From Priapulus caudatus (taxonomy: Eukaryota; Priapulida; Priapulimorpha; Priapulimorphida; Priapulidae): 64,000 nucleotides of DNA. The position numbers were made by a program, and so were the translations under genes. Every line of letters starts with the position of its first letter. Position 1 is the first letter of the stretch. The notes beneath the pieces are model-generated. The model had not been told where the DNA came from. It did no database searches and saw nothing but the letters and a program-made list of their open reading frames with translations. Positions 1 to 11,700 of this stretch are shown here, piece after piece. Location of the stretch: positions 12,528 through 76,527 of the forward strand of contig NW_014578183.1 of NCBI RefSeq assembly GCF_000485595.1, given 5' to 3'.

Positions 1-21
1 TACTGCAGAAGGAACGGACAT

Positions 22-855
22 ATGCAGAGGGCCTGTCCGCAGAGACTGCATGACAACGATATAAAAAAAATCCACACTACTAAATGCCACTGGAATGCGA
101 GATCAACAATCATTAAACTAGGAAGGACCAGGCATAGGGTCGGTGACCTGGTCCATCACAAGGCGGAGAGAGGTAAAACACGACTTACTCGCTTCAATTT
201 CGATAAAATAAATAAAAGATCTGGAGATATGGAAACTGACGGCGAACAACTGGAGATGCAGCTTAAAGAAAATAAAAGTAAGAAATCAATCACAGCAGAA
301 CAGGAGCGAATATCGACAGTCTCAATATCACCCGTACAGTGTCATCCCACCTGGATGGTGCCTGGAAAAGAGGAAGAATGTTTAAGGAAATCCTTCGTGG
401 ACAGTGGATCAAGTTCTACACTGTTGAATGGTGACAGGTTTGACAAGTTGGAGTCAATGAAGGAGCACAAGATGGAGGGGTTGTCAGTGCTGGCAGAAGG
501 GACTGTACCAGACAGTGAGAAAAAAAGAGAGGAAGGGGAGAAGGAAACGAGACTCCCTAAGGAGAATTGCCCAGATGGCAGACATGGAATTGCAGAGAAG
601 ACCGTACCATTGGCGACAGAAACACGAGCAGGCAAAAAAGAGACGGCCGTTCCGAAAGAAGAAGACGAGGAAGACGAAGTAAAGAGAAGAGATGAACCAT
701 CCAGCCGTAATGGGAGGACTGATGATTCTTCATGGAAGGATGAAGAGAAACATGGCCGCGTTTTGGTTGTGGCCGATGGGAATCAGGGGCGAGAAAATCG
801 TATAGAGCTATATATAGAGCTCTATATATATATTATCAGGAGTAAGATAATATAG
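22..855 (+). pseudogene. Retroelement-like ORF remnant, highly charged
   Basis: A 277-codon open frame, rich in Lys and Glu. I do not recognise a full domain. HRVGDLVHHKAERGKTR (about residues 38-54) is reminiscent of the VGDLV strand near the end of Ty3-type integrases, and FVDSGSSSTLLNGDRF (about 124-139) resembles a retropepsin D-S/T-G active-site stretch, but the two are in an order not expected for one pol gene. The last third is a Glu/Lys/Arg-rich low-complexity region. It is followed by the palindrome at 831-887 and an LTR-like region. It could equally be a chance open frame. Confidence 0.25.
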
Positions 856-887
856 ATATTCTATATTATCTTACTCCTGATATTATC
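831..887. repeat. Near-perfect palindrome, ATTATCAGGAGTA family, copy 1
   Basis: Left arm starts TATTATCAGGAGTAAGATAA and right arm is its complement, with a 3-base centre. Shares the core TATCAGGAGTA with copies at 9099, 15686, 59039 and 59816. Confidence 0.85.
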
Positions 888-1189
888 ATAGCGTCACAGC
901 ACACTCGCAGCGGCGAGTGCGGGAGCGTTCGGCGTTAGTTTTTACATAGGTTTTTATAAAGGAAAGTTGATATACAGTGACGCAACAGTGGAAGGGTACA
1001 GTAGTAGGGCCTATTTGTGAATGTGTGTTCATATTATTTTCTGTTTTTACTGACTCTGTCCCAAGTGCCTGTGGGAGAGAGAGCGGCGCCGGCAGAGCAC
1101 GTAGCAGACAGGGGGTGTGGTGCTCAGACATACACTGGACCAAGGGGGGTTGCATCCCCTGTACACGTGTTGAGCGAGGGGGGGACAAC

Positions 1190-1347
1190 GGCGAGGCACC
1201 CGAGGCACGGGACAGGGAGGTACTGCCAGGTTCCTACGTCATCGCAGGCTCCTATATAAGCAGCCAAGTTTCAATGGTAAAATCAGTCAGTCTTCGGACA
1301 GCCACGAACGAACGAACGAACGAACACGAACGGACACGAACGAATGA

Positions 1348-1378
<31 letters not shown>

Positions 1379-1383
1379 AACGA

Positions 1384-1414
<31 letters not shown>

Positions 1415-1415
1415 A

Positions 1416-1446
<31 letters not shown>

Positions 1447-2030
1447 AGCGAACGAACGAACGAACGAACGAACGAACGAACAAACGAACGAACGAATGAA
1501 CGAACGAACGGACGGGCGGACGGGCGGACGAACGGACAAACGGACAAACGAGTGAGTGAGGGAGAGAGAGCACGCACACACACCGTCGGAGGGAGAGCCC
1601 TGCGAGCCGGACAACGCCCGAGAAGGTATACCTTATATATACTAAGGAAGCTATAGCCTACACACGACAGGGAGACACACTGCCAACCCACGAACTCGCG
1701 CGAGCGCCCGAAGCGCCACGACTGGCGAGAGACAGAGACGGCTACAATATTACCCTTGTAGAATAGCTAAGAGAAGTAAACGTCGTAATCGCTAACGAGA
1801 TAACGTAAACGTGGCACGAGCCAATATATATATAATATATCTATACGGCTATATTTGAGATTACGTGCCATCTGAGCGTCATTGAATGTTACTTTGTACT
1901 ATATAATGAAATAAAACCTCATTGTATAAAGACTACTCCTAGGAGACTTGCGATTCATTTCACTCTGGCGTTTTCCTGCTACTGCATCACCGTCCTACCT
2001 TCGCCGGTAGAGCGAAAATGATCCCGACAC
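1190..2030 (+). mobile_element. Possible LTR (U3-R-U5-like) region
   Basis: After a purine-rich tract (about 1178-1187) comes a stretch with CCTATATAAG (1251-1260) as a TATA box and AAATAAAACC (about 1907) as a polyadenylation signal, as in the U3 and R parts of an LTR. No second LTR copy lies in the window and no clean TG...CA ends were found, so this is tentative. Confidence 0.25.
1304..1552. repeat. (GAAC)n microsatellite
   Basis: About 60 units of CGAA/GAAC with interspersed variant units (GAGC, GGAC). It produces long Arg/Asn/Thr/Glu and Ser/Phe/Val/Arg shadow frames on the two strands. Confidence 0.97.
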
Positions 2031-2048
2031 AATAAAATTCACGTGCTA

Positions 2049-2118
2049 ACGCCACGCGCGTGGGGAAATCCAGTGTGATCACCCCTAGGGGCACTACACT
2101 ATCCCCCGGCGCGTGGAG
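2049..2118. repeat. Imperfect palindrome
   Basis: The arms CACGCGCGTGGGG...GTGATCACCCCTAG and CTAGGGGCACTACAC...CGGCGCGTG are inverted copies with a few mismatches, centred on CCCCTAGGGG. Confidence 0.6.
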
Positions 2119-2263
2119 TGCCTACCGCAACGTGCGCGCACTAGTATTAGAAATTAATATTATTGTATTTAGTTATTAGTATTATATATAGATATTAGTA
2201 TTAGTATTAGTATCAGTATACTATTAGTATTTAGATATTAGTATTTAGTATTAGTATAGATAG

Positions 2264-2322
2264 TAGGTTAGGGTTAGGGTTGAGAGTTAGGGTTTAGGTT
2301 AGGGTTAGGGTTAGGGTTAGAG
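2264..2322 (+). repeat. Interstitial TTAGGG tract
   Basis: About eight TTAGGG or near units, preceded by a degenerate TTAGTA/ATTAGT tract from about 2142. Confidence 0.9.
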
Positions 2323-2506
2323 TTTTTGTTATTATGATATCTGTCGCCACACCATTAGATAATTTGTTTTGGTCCACCCCCTATATATAGCAATCCGATA
2401 TATAAGATATTTTAGTGTTATCGCGTTAGGGTGTTGGAGGTGTTGGAGGTGTTGGAGTTACGCACGGTCACCGTTACCGTACCGTAAAATGCAATGGAAG
2501 ATTAAC

Positions 2507-4180
2507 CGAATCCTTCCCTTGTCAAACCGGAGTCCGTCAAAGTAATATTTAATACGTTCGTAAATGACATCCCGAACTCCCTTAAAAATGGGGTATATCC
2601 TAAAATTATGTCAGAATCAATCAAATGTCTTATGTATGCTGATGACCTTGTACTATTCAGCGAGACTGAAACGGGCCTCCAGAATTTTCTTAACGACTTA
2701 AAACAGTATTGCGACACCTGGAAACTAAAACTTAATCATAACAAAAGTGAGACTGTCACCTTTAGCAACAGCCACTTAAACGTTCACAAATATAAATTTA
2801 AATGGGGCTCCACCACTCTAAATTCTAAACCGCACTACAAATACCTAGGGTTCCACCTATACCACAATGGTAACTCAAAATTTGGTGTAGAGGAACTTAG
2901 AAAAAAGGCACTAAAAGCAATGCACAGTCTAAGACGCTCTATCTTTAACTACGAAACTCTGGTCAAAACATACATTACGCTGTTCCACTCGGTGATATCC
3001 CCCATAACCCTACATGCCTGTGAAATTTGGGGTCCAGACTTTATCTCCAAAATTATCAAATCGGAATCAGATACTCATGCCCAATCAAATATACAAAACC
3101 TGTTCAGTCTATGGAACCGCTTCCCATTTGAAACGATTCTGAACAAATTTTGCAAATGGGTATTGGGAGTCAGAACTAAAACCTCCAACATAGCCGCCAA
3201 AGCTGAGTTAGGAATGTTCCCCTTATTACATAATATAGTTCTTCAAGTGGCAAAATTCTGGCACCATGCAAAATTCACAAGTCCAAACCCCCTCCTGAAG
3301 GAATCTATTCAATTCTACAACGGCATTCCTGAAGGCACTACTAAGACTTTCACAAATTGGTCAAAAATAGCAACAAACTTATTTAGAACTTATGGCAAAA
3401 AACACAATCTGGAAGTGCAATTTCAATCAAAACTACATGAAACCATACGCAACATAAAGATAAACTTGCAACAAAAATATACCACCATGTTCTTCAACGA
3501 CCTGAATGATGACAACAGAAAAAGAGGAGGGTCAAACAAACTAAGATTTTATAGACAACTTAAAACAAAATATGAACCTGAACCATACCTATTAAATTTA
3601 TATTCTAAACAAGCAAGAAGAGCATTAACTAAACTAAGGCTTAGCGACCACAACCTAAGGATTGAACAAGGCCGTCACCAATCCATCCCTGCTAATCTTA
3701 GATTCTGTTCCCTATGCAATAACGGGTCAATAGATGATGAATTCCACCTACGCTATGACTGCACTGCCACCAACCACATCAGAAAAAAAATAGAAGACAA
3801 ATTTATACACTTCACATTCCTAGGCAAATGGTTATTCATCACAAATCATGTGGCCAATCTCCTCGAATTCTCAAAGTTTATCGAAGATTCATTCAAGCTA
3901 CGACAAGATCCACCCAAAACATAAATAGTGAGATATACAAATAATAAACGAAATCACACCACATATCCCAAGCTAAATACAGAGAGGTTTAGACTAACAG
4001 TCGGGCTTTACTAGTCCTACATCTGAACTCAGGGTGCCTGCAGTTTTCGATACCAAACGTTATTATCTGCGGCAACCGATACCACGCGATATTTACCGCG
4101 ATAGTCTATACTCACATGAAACTTGTTCGTTAGCATAGTTTAGGAGTTTGTATTTTATTACACTAGTTTGAAGTGTTGTT
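2507..4180 (+). mobile_element. LINE (non-LTR retrotransposon), 5'-truncated ORF2 with 3' UTR
   Basis: The open frame 2608-3924 starts inside a reverse transcriptase: MYADDLVLFSET carries the YADD catalytic motif, and the preceding bases read GVRQSN and FNTFVNDIPNSL, the usual RT block before YADD, but with a frame break near 2546. Downstream are KYLGFHLYHNG and a C-terminal CSLCNNGSIDDEFHLRYDC that looks like the Cys-Cys-His-Cys motif seen at the end of many LINE ORF2 proteins. No endonuclease or first RT blocks are present, so the copy is inactive. The 3' UTR runs to the hAT insertion at 4189. Confidence 0.85.
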
Positions 4181-4302
4181 GTTTTTTGCAGGCGCGGATT
4201 TAGATGGGGGTACATCCGGCCCGTGCCCCCCCTTTTGAAACCTAAAAAAAAATTAAAAAAAATTAATTACACTGCAACTACCGTAAATAACCGTACTGCC
4301 CT

Positions 4303-4343
4303 CATAGAGCTGTATATAGGAAAACCTTATATACAGCTCTATG
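4303..4343. repeat. Palindrome within hAT element
   Basis: CATAGAGCTGTATATAGG and its complement face each other across a short centre. A copy lies near 9855-9898. Confidence 0.8.
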
Positions 4344-5398
4344 ACTGCCCTGCGCATGGCATGCACTGCCTATATCTACACGTCTACGTCTATATCTACT
4401 CCTGATCGACGCCGCGAGTTCGACAGCCCGCGTGTGCAAAGTTGAAAGAATTTTGCAGGACCATGGAAAAACCCTCAAACAGAATCGATGCTATGTTATC
4501 ATCGACAGCTGCACTCCGTGTTGCAAAGAACAGAAGAATCTTGACCTCAATCATAAAATGTCTAGAGATGTGTGGTAGACAAGCCGGGATTGCATTACGT
4601 GGTCACCGAGATGATGGCATCGATGTCTCTTCCAATACTAGTAATTTTGGAAACTTCAAAGCCCTGTTGGACATGAAGATTGATGCTGGCGATAAAGAGC
4701 TCTAAAACCACCTACAGGATTGCAGTCGAAATGCCAGCTACATATCCAAGACCGCACAGAATGCCCTAGCTACTTGATTGTATCAAGAAGCAGGTACAGG
4801 ACATGATTGTAAATGAAATCAACAGTCAAGATGAAGGTGCCCTGTACGGGATCAGTGCTGATGAAGTGGCTGATGTAAGCCAGTGGAGCAGCTAGGGATA
4901 CTTGTGCGATATGTCAAGGATGGAAAACCTGTTGAGCGCTTTCAGCAGTTTGTGCCTTGTTGTTAAAGTAAACGGGAAGTGCCATTGCGAAGAACTTGTT
5001 TTTTCAACATTGAAAGATGTAGGTCTGAATCCAGTTAACTGCCGATCACAACATACTATGGGTGGCTGCAAATATGGCAGGCTCAATAAGCGGCCTGCAG
5101 CAAGTTCAAGAGGAGCGCCACTTATGCGCACTACTTTTCATTGTGCGAGCACGTTTAAACTTTAGTCATAGCCAAAGTCATCACAAGTTCGAGAGATTAC
5201 GTGCACGTTTAACCTCTGCGTGCAGTGGTGTATTCTTCAGACGGTTTTCCTAAAAGACAGAAGATGCTCTAGAGAAAGTATATAACACAAATGAAACCTG
5301 AGAGAGCAGGAAGACAAATTGCAGGCCAATTAAGATGACAAGATAAATAGTCTCCTGCTGAACCAGATGGGTTGATAGGCCCAACAAGTTCTTTTGAA

Positions 5399-5536
<138 letters not shown>

Positions 5537-5816
5537 TAGACTTTCATATCGATGTATTGCAGGCCTGTTCTAGGTACCTTGGATAAAATTTGTCGGGAAG
5601 GTTGGGAACGAGACACTGTCAGCAAGCAAGTGCTTTAGCCTACCAAGTATATCTAATTATGTGCTCATTGCCAGCTTCCAGTGTGTGCGCTCATCTTTGG
5701 GTTTACAAAGTCTAGCTGTCTACGTCAAGAAGCAGCAAATAATCCTTGAAAGATTACCAGGATGTTAAAAGATGGTCAAGGATGAGCTATTTGAGTAAGG
5801 ACCAAACAGTAATCCA

Positions 5817-5818
<2 letters not shown>

Positions 5819-5863
<45 letters not shown>

Positions 5864-5875
5864 CGGGGGGGGGGG
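5819..5875. repeat. 57-base poly-G tract (probable artefact)
   Basis: All G except C at 5864. Absent from the paralogous position near 12321, where the sequence reads AATCCAGAGTTTGACATG without interruption. Confidence 0.9.
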
Positions 5876-8004
5876 CAGTGTTTGACATGAATGTTGTACA
5901 GAAATGGAGCACATGAGCTACATTCGCGCTGGAGAAAATAGGATACACGAGGTGCCTCCTCGCAGACAATGCGGGCGGAACCTCCCTACTTGATAACACG
6001 CCAGACTAACTATCGGATTGGGATTTCAACCAGTCTTGGGATTGGCCTCAATCGAATAAATCCTACACGATTCAGGTGAATAATCCAACCAAGCTGTTCA
6101 AGCTTTGGCCTCTCATTTCCAGGCCAACATGAACTACTTACCACGGGAATTTTACAGCAACTGCTTCTATTCTATGGCCCTGACCTACCTTATCAGCACA
6201 TTTCTCAGAACTAAGGTACTTGTAAAACGCTTATTTCCGGCCAGGAATCGAAGCACGCATTTTCGTCTCTGCCCAGAAACTCTCAGCAGTGCAACATTTC
6301 TCCAGTTTCCAAATGTTCACCGAATATTACATGTGTTTATGCTGAAGCCTAACTGTGAGGTTGTGGGATGGAGATGGCCAATTCTTCTCTGAGATTATTA
6401 AATCTCCCTTTCAGAAGCACTATGGCGTATGACGCACGGAATGCCTTGATGCCTGCTCTTTGTCATAGAGACATTAAATTTGATTATGACAAGGTGATGA
6501 TTTATTTGCATCTAGACACCCTTCGCAGAATGCTTTTCACGCAATCCACTTTCAGCGTACCTTGATTTGTATCTGTTACCTGAAAATCAAATTTAGAAGA
6601 CATGCCCTTAGAAGATAGGCCTTCAACTGTTGGAGTACCATAATATATGTACACTGTACATGTAAATCTTAAATTCTGTTAAGATCTGGCATTTTTGAAA
6701 ATATGTTCTGTGAGCTCTCTGTCTGTATGCAAATGAATGTACCTTTCCAAACCCATGAACTACATAACGGACAATCAATGCTTTGCTACAAATGAATTAA
6801 AGGTGTCTCCAAATTGAAAGTCATTACTTTATTAGGTATTCTTTCAATTCATATCCCAAACTGAAACAGTCTACATAACAGTCGGCCTGTTTAGTGAATC
6901 GTAGTGTTATACAGTTTAATGTTTTGCAAGTATTTTAACAAAATAGAGATTTTAGAGAATCAAAGGTGGGCTCTGATGGACATGCATGCAGCCTCGCACT
7001 TTGGTCCGCCTATGCACATTTAGGATTTAAAAAAACTAAAACCTATGATTTCGCCTTAGGTAAGTTGATTTAGGAACTGCACTGCTTTTCATGTGATTTT
7101 AGAAAACAATATTTCATGTTGTGTTACATGAACATCATGGAAGTTTCGCAGGAATAGTAATTTCCTTATCCATGTGAGAAGTGTATCCAACTATATCTGA
7201 CCATAGTTGAAGGCTCTTGCATGCAGTTTTTCTCAATTTCAATGTTGTAAATAAGGTTACAAGATAAGGTTCCAGTCAGAAATTGTGAGATCATAACCCA
7301 TTTTCATGTTTAACATAACTATTCAAATTTATCAGTCATTCTTCCGAATTTCCTGCCAAAGAAAGCATCTCAGTCATTGCAAGAATTTGATTTTTATATT
7401 GCAGATATATTTCTGGCCTGCAACTGTTATATGTCATACATGTATGTACCTTTAAACCGGATGTTTCATTAGGGAAGAAAGTAATAATTTTATTTTGCCT
7501 TATGTAATTACATAGTCATACTATTACAAACATTCTTTCAAGTTTGAAATATATTCGAGTTATCACAAGATGTGAATTTTGAAATTGCCATATTTTTCTC
7601 TAGCCTGAAATAGTTATTTGATATGTGAATGTGCTTCTGAAATACCACATGATCATGTGAGAAATATATAAGGTTTAAAACATTTCAGTGTAATGTAATT
7701 TCTCGGTACGAACATTTTACGGTCTTCCCCCCCCCGCCCCATACCGAAAGGCTGCATGGTTACGCCACTGATCAAATTTAACACATAAATGCTTACTGCA
7801 ATATGAGTTAAAATACCCTCTACAGTATGCATCAGATTGCACCATTTTAAGCTAAAAAGTGCAAAAGCCCACACCCTCCCCCCTCGGTCGCTTTGCTCGC
7901 TCGCGCTTGGTCGCTCTGCTCCTTCGCCTTATCATCCCCCCACATTTCACAATAGATTTCTCATTTTGTGCCCCCTCTTTTTTAAATTCCTAGATCCGCC
8001 CCTG

Positions 8005-8299
8005 GTTTTTTGGATAGAACGTTAAATTATGTTAAATAACAAAAAAATATATTTATCATGTATAGTATGATGTAACACTAACATCACTAACATGTGACAT
8101 TTCATGCAGTCATGTCAAAGTAGTCAAAGACACATCGTTTCTCTCGTTTTTATTAGCCTAGAAATTTGTTTTATTGTAGTTTGTAGCATATTTGCCTGTA
8201 TGATCTGCGATTATCCGTGCAATAAACTTTATTTGAATTTTGAATTTGAATTTGTTAAGTTTTGAAGTGAATGTCAACTGTAAAACGTGACTCTCACTC
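8005..8299. other. hAT flank with LINE-like 3' tail
   Basis: Target duplication copy (8005-8012), then AT-rich DNA ending in AATAAACTTTATTTGAATTT and a short (AATTTG) run near 8220-8252, like the tail of some LINEs. No gene seen. Confidence 0.4.
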
Positions 8300-8631
8300 C
8301 ACGCCCGGGGGATAGCAACACCCGTTTTTGATGCGGTGTGTGCGCAGTCTACTGCGCATTCTGCGCGTGCGTATTAGGATAGCGCTCCCTTTTACAACAG
8401 AACGTCTAAATGCTGTTGTACAAGTGATGTTCTCTGTAAATGTTTTTCCTTGTCATTTTCAATCGCATTAATTTCTGACTATCAAAATAGAGTGTAAAAT
8501 ATCTTTGATGGCACTACTGCGTAATAGGTTAGGTAGTTTTTTAAGTTAGTTCTACAATTTCGTTGCATTTCAGCTTGCTGTGAGTGTCACTAGGTCCGAT
8601 TCTTGAGTCTTAGTCACCGGCTGTAGAAATC
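8300..8631 (+). promoter_or_regulatory. Probable DHX9 promoter and 5' UTR region
   Basis: GC-rich stretch just upstream of the start codon with two GCGCA/GCGCG-type sites (8340-8372) that resemble NRF-1 half sites, no clear TATA box. Inferred only from position and composition. The same stretch is repeated with indels at about 14800-15190. Confidence 0.3.
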
Positions 8632-8742
8632 ATGGGCGAACCAAAATCGTATCTATACGCTATTCTTGGTAAGAAAAATCGTCAGCCCCAATATGTGGAG
8701 CGTCAGACTGGGAGCAAGCACAAACCAAGATTCATATCAGAG
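8632..8742 (+). CDS. DHX9: DHX9 exon 1: start codon and first half of dsRBD1
   Basis: ATG opens [14 protein letters not shown], matching the family start in which MGD or MGE is followed by a YLYA-like helix. It ends in phase 0 at a GTAGGT donor. The context AATCATGGG fits a eukaryotic start. A damaged copy of this exon lies at 15192-15320. Confidence 0.93.
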
Positions 8743-11700
8743 GTAGGTGTTATAAAGTCAGCAGTATAAAATTCTTAATCCATTCGGATCTTATTTACAA
8801 AATGCAAAACCACCAGCATCCAAAACACAGAGTGTAGGCCCTTCCACGAGTTCAAGGATACTTTCCACGTTGTGCATGACATTTTATCGATTTTTCGTTT
8901 TTAACTTTATTCGATGTCTAACGCTATGTGCCACCTGTGTACATGCTCATTTCTCCATATAACGGTACATGTGAACTGTCAGAGCGTTTTTGCTTGCCCC
9001 CGTACATGTGTAGTGAGCCGCGGCTGACGTCTTTATGACGTCAGACACATGATACAACCAGCATTTTTACGATATTCACTGAGCCAGTATCCATCAATAT
9101 CAGGAGTAGATAATAGGGAATTCCCTATTATCTACGCCTGACAACATCAACCCTGCTACAGCTGTACTACTACCCTGATCCAATAAGTATCCCACAGGAG
9201 CCTAAAATAGTTCTCACACTTTGCAACGCACCTTACATAAGGCGCGCGTTTGTTGACAGGGACGTCAGGCAATGGGCGGGTTCGCGCCATTTGCATGGAA
9301 TTGCGTTGGTCGCCTCCTAATTTCTCAGAATTTCTCAAGCCCCATTTGCACACAGGCGGTCACTCATTGTGAAAAATAGAAAAACCCTCATTTCTCCGTT
9401 TCGATTTCTGTCTCGAATTCTCAAAGTTTATCGAAGATTCATTCAAGCTACGACAAGATCCACCCAAAACATAAATGGTGAGATATACAAATAATAAACT
9501 AAATCACACCACATATCCCAAGCTAAATACAGAGAGGTTTAGACTAACAGTCAGGCTTTACTAGTCCTACATCTGAACTCAAGGTGCCTGCAGTTTCCGA
9601 TACCAAACGTTATTATCTGCGGCAACCGATACCACGCGCGGTATTACCGCGATAGTCTATACTCACATGAAACTTGTTCGTTAGCCATAGTTTAGGAGGT
9701 TTGTATTTTATTACACTAGTTTGAAGTGTTGTTGTTTTTTGCAGGCGCGGATTTAGATGCGGGTACATCCGGCCCGTGCCCCCCCTTTTGAAACCTAAAA
9801 AAAAAATTAAAAAAAATTAATTACACTGCAACTACCGTAAATAACCGTAGCTGCCTCATAGAGCTGTATATAGGAAACCCCTTATATACAGCTCTATGAC
9901 TGCCCTGCGCATGGCATGCACTGCCTATATCTACACGTCTACGTCTATATCTACTCCTGATCGACGCCGCGAGTTCGACAGCCCGCGTGTGCAAAGTTGA
10001 AAGAATTTTTGCAGACCATGGAAAAAACCCTCAACAGAAGATGCTATGTTATCATGCGACAGCTGCACTCCGTGTTGCAACAAGAACAGAAGAATCTTGA
10101 CTCAATCATAAATGTCTAGAGATGTGTGGTAGACAAGGATTGCATTACGTGGTCACCGAGATGATGGCATCGATGTCGCTTCAATACTAGTAATTTTGGA
10201 AACTTCAAAGCCCTGTTGGACATGAAGATTGATGCTGGCGATAAAGAGCTCTAAAACCACCTACAGGATTGCAGTCGAATGCCAGCCTACATATCCAAGA
10301 CCGCACAGAATGCCCTAGTACTTGATTGTATCAAGAAGCAGGTACAGCGACATGATTGTAAATGAAATCAACAGTCAAGATGAAGGTGCCCTGTACGGGA
10401 TCAGTGCTTGATGAAGTGGCTGATGTAAGCCAGTGGAGCAGCTAGGGATACTTGTGCGATATGTCAAGGATGGAAAACCTGTTGAGCGCTTTCAGCAGTT
10501 TGTGCCTTGTGTTAAAGTAACGGGAAGTGCCATTTGCGAAGAACTTGTTTCAACATTGAAAGATGTAGGTCTGAATCCAGTTAACTGCCGATCACAAACA
10601 TACCGATGGTGCTTGCAAATATGGGCAGCTGCAATAAGGGCCTGGCAGCAAAGTTCAAGAGGAGGCACCTTATGCGCCACTACTTTCATTGTGCGAGCCA
10701 CGTTTTAAACTTAGTCATAGCAAAGTCATCAAAAGTTTCGAGAGATTACGTGCACGTTTAACACTCTGGCGTGGGCAGTTGGTGTATTCTTCAGAGGTTT
10801 TCCTAAAAGAACNNNNNNNNNNNNNNNNNNNNNNNNNNNNNNNNNNNNNNNNNNNNNNNNNNNNNNNNNNNNNNNNNNNNNNNNNNNNNNNNNNNNNNNN
10901 NNNNNNNNNNNNNNNNNNNNNNNNNNNNNNNNNNNNNNNNNNNNNNNNNNNNNNNNNNNNNNNNNNNNNNNNNNNNNNNNNNNNNNNNNNNNNNNNNNNN
11001 NNNNNNNNNNNNNNNNNNNNNNNNNNNNNNNNNNNNNNNNNNNNNNNNNNNNNNNNNNNNNNNNNNNNNNNNNNNNNNNNNNNNNNNNNNNNNNNNNNNN
11101 NNNNNNNNNNNNNNNNNNNNNNNNNNNNNNNNNNNNNNNNNNNNNNNNNNNNNNNNNNNNNNNNNNNNNNNNNNNNNNNNNNNNNNNNNNNNNNNNNNNN
11201 NNNNNNNNNNNNNNNNNNNNNNNNNNNNNNNNNNNNNNNNNNNNNNNNNNNNNNNNNNNNNNNNNNNNNNNNNNNNNNNNNNNNNNNNNNNNNNNNNNNN
11301 NNNNNNNACATCAGTAGACGATTGTATAATGGATATTTCTCTGTGATTACAACTCGGATTAATTTAATTTTACACTCGTTTTTATGGTAACATATTGTGG
11401 TAAAGAAGCGCGTCAGGATTGTATTAAATGCCGTACTTTATTAGTTATGCCTCTTTATTCGCTAAAATTGTCTATTTTAACAACACTTGATTTTTAAGCA
11501 GTTTTTTCGAGTATTCTCGGTAAATGAGAAATTAAAGAAAAATCCTGATGCGCTATTTTGGTCCATATTGCGCTTAACATGTGGCAAAAATGTTGTATCC
11601 TCAATTCTTTCTGGTAGTGTTAGAAATATCCAAATACCAATTTGACATAAAAATTCAAAATTTGTGTTGTAACATAATTAGCTGCTGGAATTTCATGAAA

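Noticed and set aside
22-855. Complete retroviral-type pol gene
   Set aside because: Only short, wrongly ordered motif-like stretches; no reverse transcriptase or integrase core.
977-1691. Several long frames with NERT or SFVR repeats
   Set aside because: Produced by the GAAC microsatellite, not by selection for protein.
9412-9480. Independent insertion of a 5'-truncated LINE tail
   Set aside because: The same hAT insertion with the same target duplication follows it, so it is the edge of a duplicated locus.
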